Positions 16,619 to 24,602 of a DNA stretch of 64,000 nt are shown here, piece by piece. The stretch comes from Slackia heliotrinireducens DSM 20476 (GTDB taxonomy: Bacteria > Actinomycetota > Coriobacteriia > Coriobacteriales > Eggerthellaceae). Under the pieces are notes generated by a model that saw only the letters and a program-made list of their open reading frames with translations, was not told the origin of the DNA and did no database searches. The stretch lies in contig NC_013165.1 in assembly GCF_000023885.1 (NCBI RefSeq), forward strand, positions 2,728,001-2,792,000. Direction: 5' to 3'. The stretch's first letter is position 1. The number at the start of each line of letters is the position of its first letter. The position numbers and the translations under genes were made by a program.

Positions 16619-17281
16619 ATGGCGAAAGGAACGGCAGGGGCGCCGGGCAACGTGCCTCAGACGCAGCGACTCACACGTGAGATCATCGCCCGTACGGCGC
16701 TCGATATGGCTGATACCATGGGCATCACGAACGTTTCCATGCGCAAGCTGGCCTCCGAACTGGGCGTGACCGCCATGGCCCTGTACCGCTACTACGATTC
16801 CATGGACGACATCCAGGCGGCAGCCGTGGCCCTGGCGTTTACCGAGGTGGACACCAATTCCATCCCTGGAGAACGGTGGGACGATACGATGCGCCGCACC
16901 ATGTCGTCCATCCGCGACATGTATCTGAACCACGCCGCCGCCGACCTTCTGGACATCGAAGGCGCAGGCGACAGCCCCGCGATGCAGGCCCACACCGAAC
17001 GCATCTACAGCCTGCATGAGGCCCAGAACATCCCTGCGGACATCCTGCGCAAAGCATGGCGGATCGTCGACGCGTACCTCGGTGGATTCCTGAAGGGAGA
17101 ACTGCTCGAAATCAAAAACGAGCATCGGCACCCCCAAGGCTCCCCCGAAGCCGAGTGGCGGCAAACCGCAGCTGGCGCCTATTCGGAAGAGACCTTCCAC
17201 GACGGCATCGATATCATCGTCGCAGGCATACGGACCATGGCCGCCCCCGACCCCTGCGAATGGCATACGCCCATGGCGTAG
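16619..17281 (+). CDS. TetR-family regulator of the adjacent flavoprotein
   Basis: A 220-residue TetR-type repressor. Its helix-turn-helix is clear near the N-terminus (GITNVSMRKLASELGVTAMALYRYYDSMDD has the canonical SMRKLA..LGV....LYRYY pattern). The C-terminal half resembles the TetR_C tetracycline-repressor-type ligand domain. The ATG at 16619 follows AAAAGGAACCACC; a reading from 16565 would begin inside the operator. It most likely represses the divergent flavoprotein gene until a substrate-like ligand binds. Confidence 0.88.
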   Translation: MAKGTAGAPGNVPQTQRLTREIIARTALDMADTMGITNVSMRKLASELGVTAMALYRYYDSMDDIQAAAVALAFTEVDTNSIPGERWDDTMRRTMSSIRDMYLNHAAADLLDIEGAGDSPAMQAHTERIYSLHEAQNIPADILRKAWRIVDAYLGGFLKGELLEIKNEHRHPQGSPEAEWRQTAAGAYSEETFHDGIDIIVAGIRTMAAPDPCEWHTPMA

Positions 17282-17289
17282 CGCCGACA

Positions 17290-18141
17290 TCAGAATTCGT
17301 ATCGGAACACGACCTCGCGACCGTAGCTCACATCGGGCCAGAAACGCCCGGATGGGGAATGGAACTCGGAATATTCCATGGCCCGAAGGGCGATTTTTCG
17401 GAAGGCTTCCTTGTCGGAGACGACATCCAGATAGGCCTTCTGCAACTCCTCGTCGCGGCGGCGGCCGGAAATGCCCCACGAGTCGCACCAGCTCCAGATG
17501 AAACTGTCGAAGGCGATGCCCTCCTCGTCCTTACCGGCGGCACGAGAAAGCGTTTCCAGCTCCTCCATCAGGGAATTCATTCCGACAAGCTCCAGGTAAC
17601 GGCGTTGGACCGCCGCACCCATATAGAGCCGGTCGGACAGCATGCGAATCTCCCAGTCCTTATCGTCTGGCTCGGGTGCGGCTTGAAAGATCCGACAGGC
17701 GAACAGGGTCGCCACCGCACGGAACAGCGCCGCCGCCTGCTCATCGGACGTCGGGCCCAGCTGCAGCATCTCATACACGGCGGATTTCACAGGAGACTTG
17801 AAACACCAGGAGCCCCAGTCGTCGCGAAGGTCCTCCGCAGCGATCGCCGCGTCGATTTCCGATTCGCAATCTTGCAGGTAGTCGATGGTGTCGGAGCAGG
17901 CACGCCTGTGCAGCTCATCCAGGCTCCCTCCGAACCCGCCGAACCCGAGCAGCTCGGCCATATCCGGGTCGCTGCCAAGCAAGCCGAGCCCCTCCGCCTG
18001 ACCCAGGGCCTTCTCCAAACGCTCGAAGCATATCGATTCGTACTTCTGCTGGGCGATGCACAGATACCGGTTGCGCTGGGCCTCGCGATAATACCGAAAG
18101 CTCAGAAACCAAATATAGCTGCTGTTCAGAGGAGAGAACAC
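17290..18141 (-). CDS. Unknown protein, possibly chaperone-like (TorD-type size and style)
   Basis: A 283-residue, mostly helical soluble protein rich in acidic and aromatic residues (SSYIWFLSFRYYREAQRNRY; DWGSWCFKSPVKSAVYEMLQ; FDSFIWSWCDSWGISG). I do not recognise a family by motif. Its all-helical composition, size and location beside an exported redox protein would suit a TorD-like maturation chaperone, but that is a guess. The start is a GTG at 18141 with AGGAAGG eight bases upstream; a longer reading to an ATG at 18264 would run over a LysR relic. Its stop is eight bases from that of the convergent TetR gene. Confidence 0.6.
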   Translation of the reverse strand: MFSPLNSSYIWFLSFRYYREAQRNRYLCIAQQKYESICFERLEKALGQAEGLGLLGSDPDMAELLGFGGFGGSLDELHRRACSDTIDYLQDCESEIDAAIAAEDLRDDWGSWCFKSPVKSAVYEMLQLGPTSDEQAAALFRAVATLFACRIFQAAPEPDDKDWEIRMLSDRLYMGAAVQRRYLELVGMNSLMEELETLSRAAGKDEEGIAFDSFIWSWCDSWGISGRRRDEELQKAYLDVVSDKEAFRKIALRAMEYSEFHSPSGRFWPDVSYGREVVFRYEF

Positions 18142-18330
18142 GAGAAAACCCTTCCTGAAAGGCCGTTTGGACGGATGCGCTTGGCGAGCGTCTCCATTAT
18201 GGCGCCGGCCTCTGGACGCGTTGCGCAATGCTCGGTTCCGTCGGAAACGGCGCGGCCACGCCACGCAGACCGGCTACGTCGGCCTACGAAGACGCCGAAT
18301 ACACACCCGACGCGCGAAGGCGCCGACCTG

Positions 18331-19008
18331 ATGCCTTTGATCCGGGCGTTCGTGCAAAGCGGCAGGAACATCGCCGAGCATGCGGCAACCATAAAAGGCC
18401 TGGTCGAAGGGAACATAGCCATCGGCACGTACTTCAGCATCGCCGCCCAGTGGCTGCCGTCGGTCATCCGCGCGTTCCAGGACGACCACCCCGGCGTGTC
18501 CATTTCCATGGTCGAAGCCGGCAACGCCGAGCTTGCGCACCTGATGGCCGAGTCGCGCATCGACTGCTGCTTCACGAACCGACGCCTGGCAACCGGCGAC
18601 TGGGTGCCGCTGGCCAGCGGCAGCATCGTGGCCTGGATTCCCACCGACTGGCCCGAAGCGGAGCTGGACGCCTTCCCTCTGGATCAAATGGAGAATAAGC
18701 CCTTCATCATGCCGCTGCCCGGCAACAAGAACGACGTCGAAACGTTGATTGCCGAACATCGCATCCACGTTGACGAAAGGTTCACCGCCAACGACGGGTA
18801 CACCGCATGGCGCATGATGGAACAGGGGCTCGGCATGAGCCTGAACAATTCTCTGATGGGATGCACGTGGCAAGGCGACGTCCGCGTCATGTCGCTGGAC
18901 CCGCCCCAGGAAATCGAGCTGGGCGTATCCGTTCCCTATCTGCAGGCGGCCTCGCCCGCAACCCGGGCGTTCATCGAGTACGCCACCCGCATCGTGCCCA
19001 CGCTGTAG
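18331..19008 (+). pseudogene. LysR-family regulator lacking its DNA-binding domain
   Basis: The 225 codons encode only the ligand-binding part of a LysR regulator (GNIAIGTYFSIAAQWLPSVI, MEQGLGMSLNNSLM, ELGVSVPY). The residues PTREGADL just before the first ATG look like the end of a winged helix (usually LTpaGe), but upstream no intact helix-turn-helix can be read in any frame. The lost region coincides with the 5' end of the opposite-strand unknown gene. I read this as a 5'-truncated relic; a rearrangement joining two loci could have removed the domain. Confidence 0.7.
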
Positions 19009-19020
19009 CGCCCAGATGCG

Positions 19021-20199
19021 TTACCGGCGCGTGACCTTAGTCCCCTGCGCCCGTTTCCGATGGCGTTTGACCAGGTAATTCGCAATGCCGCCCACAATGA
19101 TGACCGCAAGCGACAGCTTCAGCACGCTGATCGCCGCCTCCTGGGGAACCTGGCTGGCGGACCCGACGGTGTCCTGGTAGAACGTCAGCTGGTACTCGAT
19201 TTCGACAGGGTCGCCCATGGCCGTCGTGTCGGCGATCACGCCCATGGGCTCGTCCATCGTCGTGATGGGAATCGTGAACGTGGAGTTTCCTCCGTCGGTG
19301 GTCTCGTTGTAGTACGTGGTGTCCTCCACCACCATGTAATCGTAGTAGGAGCTTGACCACAGAAGCCGCGCGTACGCCTTGCCGTCGCGGACCACAAGCC
19401 AGGTGGGCGAACTCACGCTGGCACGTCCCGAGCCGCCCGTCATGTTCACCTCGATGGAATAGGTCCCGTCCTCAAGGTCGATGGGCACGCCGTCGGGCCC
19501 GTCCGCCGCGGCGTTGGCGGCAGCAGGGTCGGCCATGGCCTGCTCGCGCTGGGCCTCCTTCTGCTTTTCGGCCTCGATGGCCTCGGGCGTTCCCGGGATG
19601 GGCTTGCCATAGGCCTTGATGGCGTCTTCCACAAAGTCGTAATCAGGCACTTCGTAGGGAAGCGCCCCTTCAGGCAGCGACGACGCCTCGATCAGCACCT
19701 GGCGGTCGTACCACATGTTCTTCCGTTTGGAATAGGCCGCGCACTCGAAAGGCTGGTTGAGCGCCGGCACGTCCATTTCGAAAACGTCGCCGTCCGGGTC
19801 GATCTCGATGTAGTCGTCGTAAGGGGCCGCAGCGGCATCTTCGGCGCTGCCCGGGTAGACAAGCGTGTAGCTTCCCGAAGTCATGGTGAACCGGGCGTGC
19901 ATCTTGCCGTCGCGCACCTCCAGCTGAACGTCCTCGAAGGCGAAAAAGCTCGAGGACGTGCGGGCCTCGACGGAATACGTCCCCTCCGCCACGTCGCTGG
20001 CCGAAATCGGTGTCATGCCGTAGACCCCGACCTGTTTCTGGCTGCCGTAGTCGCGGGCGGAAGCGTATTCGCCGTGTTCCTCGTCTGCAAAGGCGAACGT
20101 GGAGAACGCGCACGCCGCCAGGCACGCCGCCAGGCATGCCAGCGCCAGGTTGCGCGCGGCAGCGGTCGCCGTCCGTATGCGGGGCGTCGGCTGCATCAT
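19021..20199 (-). CDS. Exported, C-terminally anchored surface protein with two NEAT-like repeats
   Basis: A 392-residue protein with an N-terminal signal peptide (LALACLAACLAACAFSTFAFA), two repeats with the pattern GTYSVE...VRDGKMHARF and GTYSIE...VRDGKAYARL, and a C-terminal transmembrane helix followed by basic residues (AVIIVGGIANYLVKRHRKR). The repeat pattern and tyrosines (YYDYMVV) recall NEAT domains, which bind haem, but I cannot be sure of the fold. ATG at 20199 overlaps the stop of cbiK. Its place at the end of a cbiL/ABC-2/cbiK operon suggests binding of a tetrapyrrole or metal at the cell surface. Confidence 0.65.
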   Translation of the reverse strand: MMQPTPRIRTATAAARNLALACLAACLAACAFSTFAFADEEHGEYASARDYGSQKQVGVYGMTPISASDVAEGTYSVEARTSSSFFAFEDVQLEVRDGKMHARFTMTSGSYTLVYPGSAEDAAAAPYDDYIEIDPDGDVFEMDVPALNQPFECAAYSKRKNMWYDRQVLIEASSLPEGALPYEVPDYDFVEDAIKAYGKPIPGTPEAIEAEKQKEAQREQAMADPAAANAAADGPDGVPIDLEDGTYSIEVNMTGGSGRASVSSPTWLVVRDGKAYARLLWSSSYYDYMVVEDTTYYNETTDGGNSTFTIPITTMDEPMGVIADTTAMGDPVEIEYQLTFYQDTVGSASQVPQEAAISVLKLSLAVIIVGGIANYLVKRHRKRAQGTKVTRR

Positions 20200-20984
20200 G
20201 CCTGCTCCAGCGGATAAGCGCACTGCGCATGCTTGACGAACAGGCTCTGGACCTCGGGATATTCCCCAAGGCCGCGCAGCACCGGGAGCACCTCGTAACC
20301 GCGGGCCGCAAGCTGGCTCGCCCACGAATCCGGGTCGGAGCCCGCCATGTCGTTTTGGGCATGGTCGCCGGCCACCATCATGAGGGGCGCAAGCCAGATG
20401 CGCGACGGCTTGCGGGTCTCGACGAACGCAAGCGCATCCGCGAAGGAAGGTTCGCCTTCCACCGTTGCGACGACGACGTCGTCCCGCCCTACGCGCCCGA
20501 ACGCCTGCTGCATCCGCGAAAACGCCTCGTTTCCGCCGAAGGCCGACCCGTGCCCCATGAGCACCAACGCGTCGCCGCCGCGCATCTCGGCGAACGCGCT
20601 GCAGATGGCGCGAGCCAGCGCTGTGCAGTCATCATCGCAGGTGAGCAGCGTATTCCCCAAACAAATGCGGTCGAAATCACCGGCGTGCTCGCGCAAGGTT
20701 TCCAGCATGACCCGATTCTCCCGACCCTGCATCAGGTGCGTCGGCTGCACCAGCACGTCGGAAACGCCCGCCGTTGCCATGGCGTCGAGGGCTTCCGCCA
20801 GCTGCATGTGGTGCACGCCCGTCTCCCGTTCCACCTTGGCGCAGATCACCCGCGAGGTCCAGCAGCTGTAGAAGGCCCGTTCGGGCATGGCCTGGGCAAG
20901 CGCGCGCTCCACGGCGCCGATAGTCCTCTCGGCGACACCCGGAGCAGACGTACCGAAGCTCACAACCAACAAAGCCTTGTTCAT
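20196..20984 (-). CDS. cbiK: Sirohydrochlorin cobaltochelatase CbiK
   Basis: A 262-residue class II chelatase starting MNKALLVVSFGTSAPG. H145 (LMGHGS) and H207 region (MMVAGDHAQNDM) match the two metal-site histidines of anaerobic CbiK. The enzyme inserts cobalt into sirohydrochlorin early in oxygen-independent cobalamin synthesis. AGGAGGCG precedes the ATG at 20984. It lies ten bases after an ABC-2 permease gene and overlaps the surface-protein gene, so they are co-translated. Some CbiK homologues are exported or work in haem-related processes; this one has no signal peptide. Confidence 0.9.
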   Translation of the reverse strand: MNKALLVVSFGTSAPGVAERTIGAVERALAQAMPERAFYSCWTSRVICAKVERETGVHHMQLAEALDAMATAGVSDVLVQPTHLMQGRENRVMLETLREHAGDFDRICLGNTLLTCDDDCTALARAICSAFAEMRGGDALVLMGHGSAFGGNEAFSRMQQAFGRVGRDDVVVATVEGEPSFADALAFVETRKPSRIWLAPLMMVAGDHAQNDMAGSDPDSWASQLAARGYEVLPVLRGLGEYPEVQSLFVKHAQCAYPLEQA

Positions 20985-20994
20985 GGAACGCCTC

Positions 20995-21726
20995 CTACAG
21001 GTTCTTCTTCTTGTAAATGAACGCGAACGACAGCAGCGAGAACACCGCCAGGTACGCCAGAAGCACGGCAAAACCGACCCAGCCTGGGTCGCCGCCTGCG
21101 GAAACCGAACGAATCATGTCGCTGGCCTGCGACAACGGCAAGGCTGACACCACCTCGCGGAAGCCGTGGGGCATCTGCTCGGTGGAGAAGAACGTGTTGC
21201 AGAGGAACGACATGGGGAAGATGATGTAGCTGTTGAACCGTGGCGCGTCCGTGTAGCTTTTGGCCAGAAACGACAGCACGAGCGCAAGCGTCGAGAAGAC
21301 CATGCCGTTCAGGAACATAATCAGGATCGACACACCGTTGAACACGAGCGTGGTTCGCACCGGCGTGGTGATCAGCAAAATGATGGCGCCCGCATACAGG
21401 CCGCGCAGGCTGCCGCCGATGATCTGGCCCAAAATGAACTGCCACAGCGGCGTGGGCGACACCATCACTTGGTCAAGGGCCTTCTCGTAGAGCCGTTGCA
21501 CGCTCATGTTCTGCGCCACGGCCGAGAAGCTGCCCGTCATGGTGGACATGGCCACGACGCCCGGGATGAGGAAGTTGAGGTACGGCTCGCCGTGGGACAT
21601 GGTCTGGATGCCCAGCCCGAACACCAGCAGGTACATGAGCGGGGACATGACGGCAGCAACGGTGATCTTGTAGAAATCCCGCTTGAACTCCGTCCATTTC
21701 TCCCATAGCACCGTGATGATGCCCAT
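20995..21726 (-). CDS. ABC-2 type exporter permease
   Basis: A 243-residue membrane protein with six predicted helices and the ABC-2 family style (KITVAAVMSPLMYLLVFGLG, GSFSAVAQNMSVQRLYEKAL, FPMSFLCNTFFSTEQMP). It pairs with the ATPase encoded 25 bases upstream. ABC-2 systems export drugs, lipids, polysaccharides or haem. Being inside a cbiL...cbiK operon, it may handle a tetrapyrrole or metal, which is an inference. Confidence 0.88.
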   Translation of the reverse strand: MGIITVLWEKWTEFKRDFYKITVAAVMSPLMYLLVFGLGIQTMSHGEPYLNFLIPGVVAMSTMTGSFSAVAQNMSVQRLYEKALDQVMVSPTPLWQFILGQIIGGSLRGLYAGAIILLITTPVRTTLVFNGVSILIMFLNGMVFSTLALVLSFLAKSYTDAPRFNSYIIFPMSFLCNTFFSTEQMPHGFREVVSALPLSQASDMIRSVSAGGDPGWVGFAVLLAYLAVFSLLSFAFIYKKKNL

Positions 21727-21751
21727 GCTCTCACCTTGGGAACCGCTGCGG

Positions 21752-22594
21752 CTAGTTGCCGAGGCGCTTCCCGACCCTTTCTACGAAAACGTCTTCCAAC
21801 GTGGTGTTGCGCAGCGTCGCATCGTCGCCGAGCCCTTCGAGATGCGCGATGGCATCGGCCCGCCGGCGATAATATGTGCTGACTACACGGTCGTCGGTCA
21901 CTTCATCAACGGCGAAGGCGCCCAGCTCCTCGATGAGGTTCTGGGGCGTATCCACCGTGTCGAGCTTGCCCGAATCCAGCAGCGCCACGCGGTTGCACAG
22001 CGATTGGGCCTCGTCGATGTAGTGCGTGGTCAGGATGATGGTCAGGTTGTTGGCGCGATGGAGCTGCCGCAGAAGATTCCACATCTGACGGCGCGCCAGC
22101 GCGTCCATGCCCGCCGTCGGCTCGTCCAGCAGCAGAATTTCCGGGTCGGTCATGAGCGCCCGGCAGATCATGACCTTGCGCTTCATGCCGCCGGACAGGT
22201 GGCGCACGATGCGCTTGCGGCAGTCCGCAAGCCCCGTGAATTCGAGCAGCTCGTCGGTTTTGCGGCGGATGTCCTTGCGTTTCATGAAATACAGACGGCC
22301 CTGGTACTCCATCACCTCGTCGATGGTCATGTCCTGGCGCATCGAGTATTCCTGGGTGATGACGCTGAGCTTGCGCTTCTCGGCGGAAGCGGCGCGGGTC
22401 AGCGGCTTGCCGTCGATAAGCACCTGGCCTTCGGTAGGCAGCAGCACCGTCGAAATCATGGATATGGTCGTGGTCTTGCCTGCGCCGTTGGGCCCGAGCA
22501 GACCGAAGAACTCGTTGGTGTCGACGGTCAGGCTCAGGTGGTCGACAGCCGTGAAGCCGTCGAAGTCTTTGGTGAGGTTGCGCAGTTCGATCAT
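21752..22594 (-). CDS. ABC-2 exporter ATPase
   Basis: A 280-residue DrrA/CcmA-like ATPase: Walker A GPNGAGKT, signature HLSGGMKRK, Walker B ILLLDEPTAGMD and switch His in TTHYIDEA. It drives the permease encoded next. The upstream cbiL gene ends 43 bases before it on the same strand. Substrate unknown. Confidence 0.9.
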   Translation of the reverse strand: MIELRNLTKDFDGFTAVDHLSLTVDTNEFFGLLGPNGAGKTTTISMISTVLLPTEGQVLIDGKPLTRAASAEKRKLSVITQEYSMRQDMTIDEVMEYQGRLYFMKRKDIRRKTDELLEFTGLADCRKRIVRHLSGGMKRKVMICRALMTDPEILLLDEPTAGMDALARRQMWNLLRQLHRANNLTIILTTHYIDEAQSLCNRVALLDSGKLDTVDTPQNLIEELGAFAVDEVTDDRVVSTYYRRRADAIAHLEGLGDDATLRNTTLEDVFVERVGKRLGN

Positions 22595-22636
22595 GGCAGG
22601 GCCTTCAGAAACGGGGCGTCCGCAGCACGCGGGCCG

Positions 22637-23320
22637 TTACGCCTCTTTGACGATAACGACTGAGAAATAGTCTCCCGTATCGCCCATATCCGCAAGGTGC
22701 TCGAACACTTTCTCATCGGAAAGTCCGCAATTCGAGACCATGCTCGCCCGGTCCAGCATGCCGCGTTCCGCAAGCTTGTCACGCAGCTCGAACAGGCGCT
22801 TGCCGGATTTCATGAACACCTTGTTGGCGGGCACGTCCAGGATCTCGTCCACGTCGCGCGCCATGACGGGAGTTACCAGCATGCGCTCGTGACCTTGGCA
22901 AAGCGCCGTTCCCAAACGTGCGGCGCAGGCTGAAAACGACGTGACGCCGGGGATGATGACGGCATCGTAGCCGCGATCCTGCATGATTTCGTGGATGTAT
23001 ATATAGGTAGAATACACGCCGATGTCGCCCAGGCAGAGGTACGCCACCGACTTGCCCGCGTCCAGCAGCTCGCACAGGTCGTCGGCGATGCGCTCGTAGG
23101 CAGCCATGGCTTCCGCATGGTCGTGGGTCATGGGCGTGGAGCAGTCGAGGAGCTCCTTGCCTTCCAGGTATTCAGCCGCGATGGTGTAAGCTGTCTGGCG
23201 TTTGTGGCCGATATTGGGAACGGCGACCACGTCGCACTCGCGGATGGTGCGAATCGCCTTGACGGTCATCAGCTCCGGATCTCCAGGACCTACGCTAACG
23301 CCGAACAGCTTCCCTTTCAC
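22637..23320 (-). CDS. cbiL: Precorrin-2/cobalt-factor II C20-methyltransferase
   Basis: A 227-residue tetrapyrrole methylase starting KGKLFGVSVGPGDPELMTVKA, with the family's GVGPGDPEL loop, GDIGVYSTY, and PGVTSFSACAARLG. It methylates C20 of the cobalt-corrin precursor in anaerobic cobalamin synthesis. I prefer a GTG start at 23320, because GAGGTG lies six bases upstream and the product then begins as family members do; an ATG at 23338 lacks a ribosome site. It opens the operon with the ABC-2 genes and cbiK. A structured stretch precedes it. Confidence 0.88.
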   Translation of the reverse strand: MKGKLFGVSVGPGDPELMTVKAIRTIRECDVVAVPNIGHKRQTAYTIAAEYLEGKELLDCSTPMTHDHAEAMAAYERIADDLCELLDAGKSVAYLCLGDIGVYSTYIYIHEIMQDRGYDAVIIPGVTSFSACAARLGTALCQGHERMLVTPVMARDVDEILDVPANKVFMKSGKRLFELRDKLAERGMLDRASMVSNCGLSDEKVFEHLADMGDTGDYFSVVIVKEA

Positions 23321-23412
23321 TTCGAACACCTCATTCATCAGTATTGAAACCGTGATGTGCCATGATATCACTATGGATATGACGACACGACACGACCGTG
23401 GCCTTACGCCCC

Positions 23413-23506
23413 GCGGGACATCGGGGGCACTGATAATTGACTTGGCCGGGTTGGCGTGCGCCACCCGGCTGGGCGATAATGGCGCCTGGCCCGCCCAGTG
23501 TCCCGC
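23413..23506. ncRNA. Candidate three-helix structured RNA upstream of cbiL
   Basis: An outer stem GCGGGACA (23413-23420) with TGTCCCGC (23499-23506) encloses two further perfect stems: GCCGGGT/ACCCGGC (23445-23451, 23463-23469) and TGGGCG/CGCCCA (23470-23475, 23492-23497). It lies in the divergent region between cbiL and the transporter gene at 23605. The B12-box of cobalamin riboswitches is not visible. It may be a leader element of either gene; strand cannot be decided. Confidence 0.4.
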
Positions 23507-23604
23507 AGTATGTACTTGGGCTGCAGACTCGAACGCTCGTGCGAACCGCGAACACCTGCTGATATGATAGGCGGCATTCCGTTTTCCGCATCGAAAGGCC
23601 GCCC

Positions 23605-24477
23605 ATGAAATACAAGCTGCTCCTCGTGCTCGCCACCCTCATCTGGGGCAGTTCGTTCGTCATGGTGAAGGACCTGACCGACGTCATGGCGCCCGCATGG
23701 CTGCTCGCCATCCGCTTCGTCGCAGCGACGGTGGTGATGGCTGCGGTCTGCCTGGTACGGCGCGAGCCCCTGTTCGACCGCGAACACATCAAATACGGCA
23801 TCATCATCGGGCTGCCACTTTTCATGGGATACCTGTTCCAAACGATAGGCATCACCGACACAACGCCAGGCAAGAACGCTTTCCTCACAGCGACCTACTG
23901 CGTCATCGTTCCATTCTTGACCTGGGCCGTCGATCGAAAGCGCCCGAACCGTTTCAACATCGTGGCCGCGCTGCTGTGCCTGTCGGGCATCGGGCTCATC
24001 AGCCTGACCGGCAGCTTCACCATCGGATTCGGCGACGCCATGACCCTGTGCTGCGCCGTCTTCTACGCGGTGCAGATCCTGTTCATGTCCAAATTCGGCA
24101 AGGGACGCAACGTCGTCGTGCTCACCGTCTGGCAGTTCGCCACCGTAACGGCAGGCAGCCTTATGGTCGCCCTCGTGTCGGCCGAGCCGCCGACACCAGC
24201 TGCCATGACCCCTGGCGTGTGGTTGTCCTTTGCCTACCTGGCTTTTATCGTGACGGCGCTGGCCGTCTTCGTGCAGAACATCGGCCTTGCCAATGTGGAG
24301 CCGGCCACCGGCGGCCTGCTGCTATCGCTGGAATCGGTGTTCGGCGTGGCCTTCAGCATCGCCCTGGGCCGCGAGCCGCTCACGCCGCGCATCCTCGTCG
24401 GATTCGTGGTCGTGTTCGTCGCCATGGTGGCTTCCGAATACCTGCCCGCCAAGTTGGAACGTCGCCGAACATCCTAA
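23605..24477 (+). CDS. EamA/DMT-superfamily transporter
   Basis: A 290-residue inner-membrane protein with ten predicted helices in two EamA repeats (start MKYKLLLVLATLIWGSSFV; second repeat includes FVQNIGLANVEPATGGLLLS). Members export amino acids or metabolites or import sugars. AAAGG precedes the ATG. The gene stands alone, divergent from cbiL. Substrate not predictable. Confidence 0.9.
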   Translation: MKYKLLLVLATLIWGSSFVMVKDLTDVMAPAWLLAIRFVAATVVMAAVCLVRREPLFDREHIKYGIIIGLPLFMGYLFQTIGITDTTPGKNAFLTATYCVIVPFLTWAVDRKRPNRFNIVAALLCLSGIGLISLTGSFTIGFGDAMTLCCAVFYAVQILFMSKFGKGRNVVVLTVWQFATVTAGSLMVALVSAEPPTPAAMTPGVWLSFAYLAFIVTALAVFVQNIGLANVEPATGGLLLSLESVFGVAFSIALGREPLTPRILVGFVVVFVAMVASEYLPAKLERRRTS

Positions 24478-24602
24478 CGGCCGTGCAGATGTTGCGGGAA
24501 CGTTGCCGCTTCGTCACATGCGATTTCTACCTATGCGGTACAATCCCGCCTATAGAGGATTCCAAGAGACCACAAACGCTGCTTACACCGATCGAGGAAA
24601 CC

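Noticed and set aside
23340..23604. Cobalamin riboswitch upstream of cbiL
   Set aside because: No B12-box could be found on either strand, although other stems are present.
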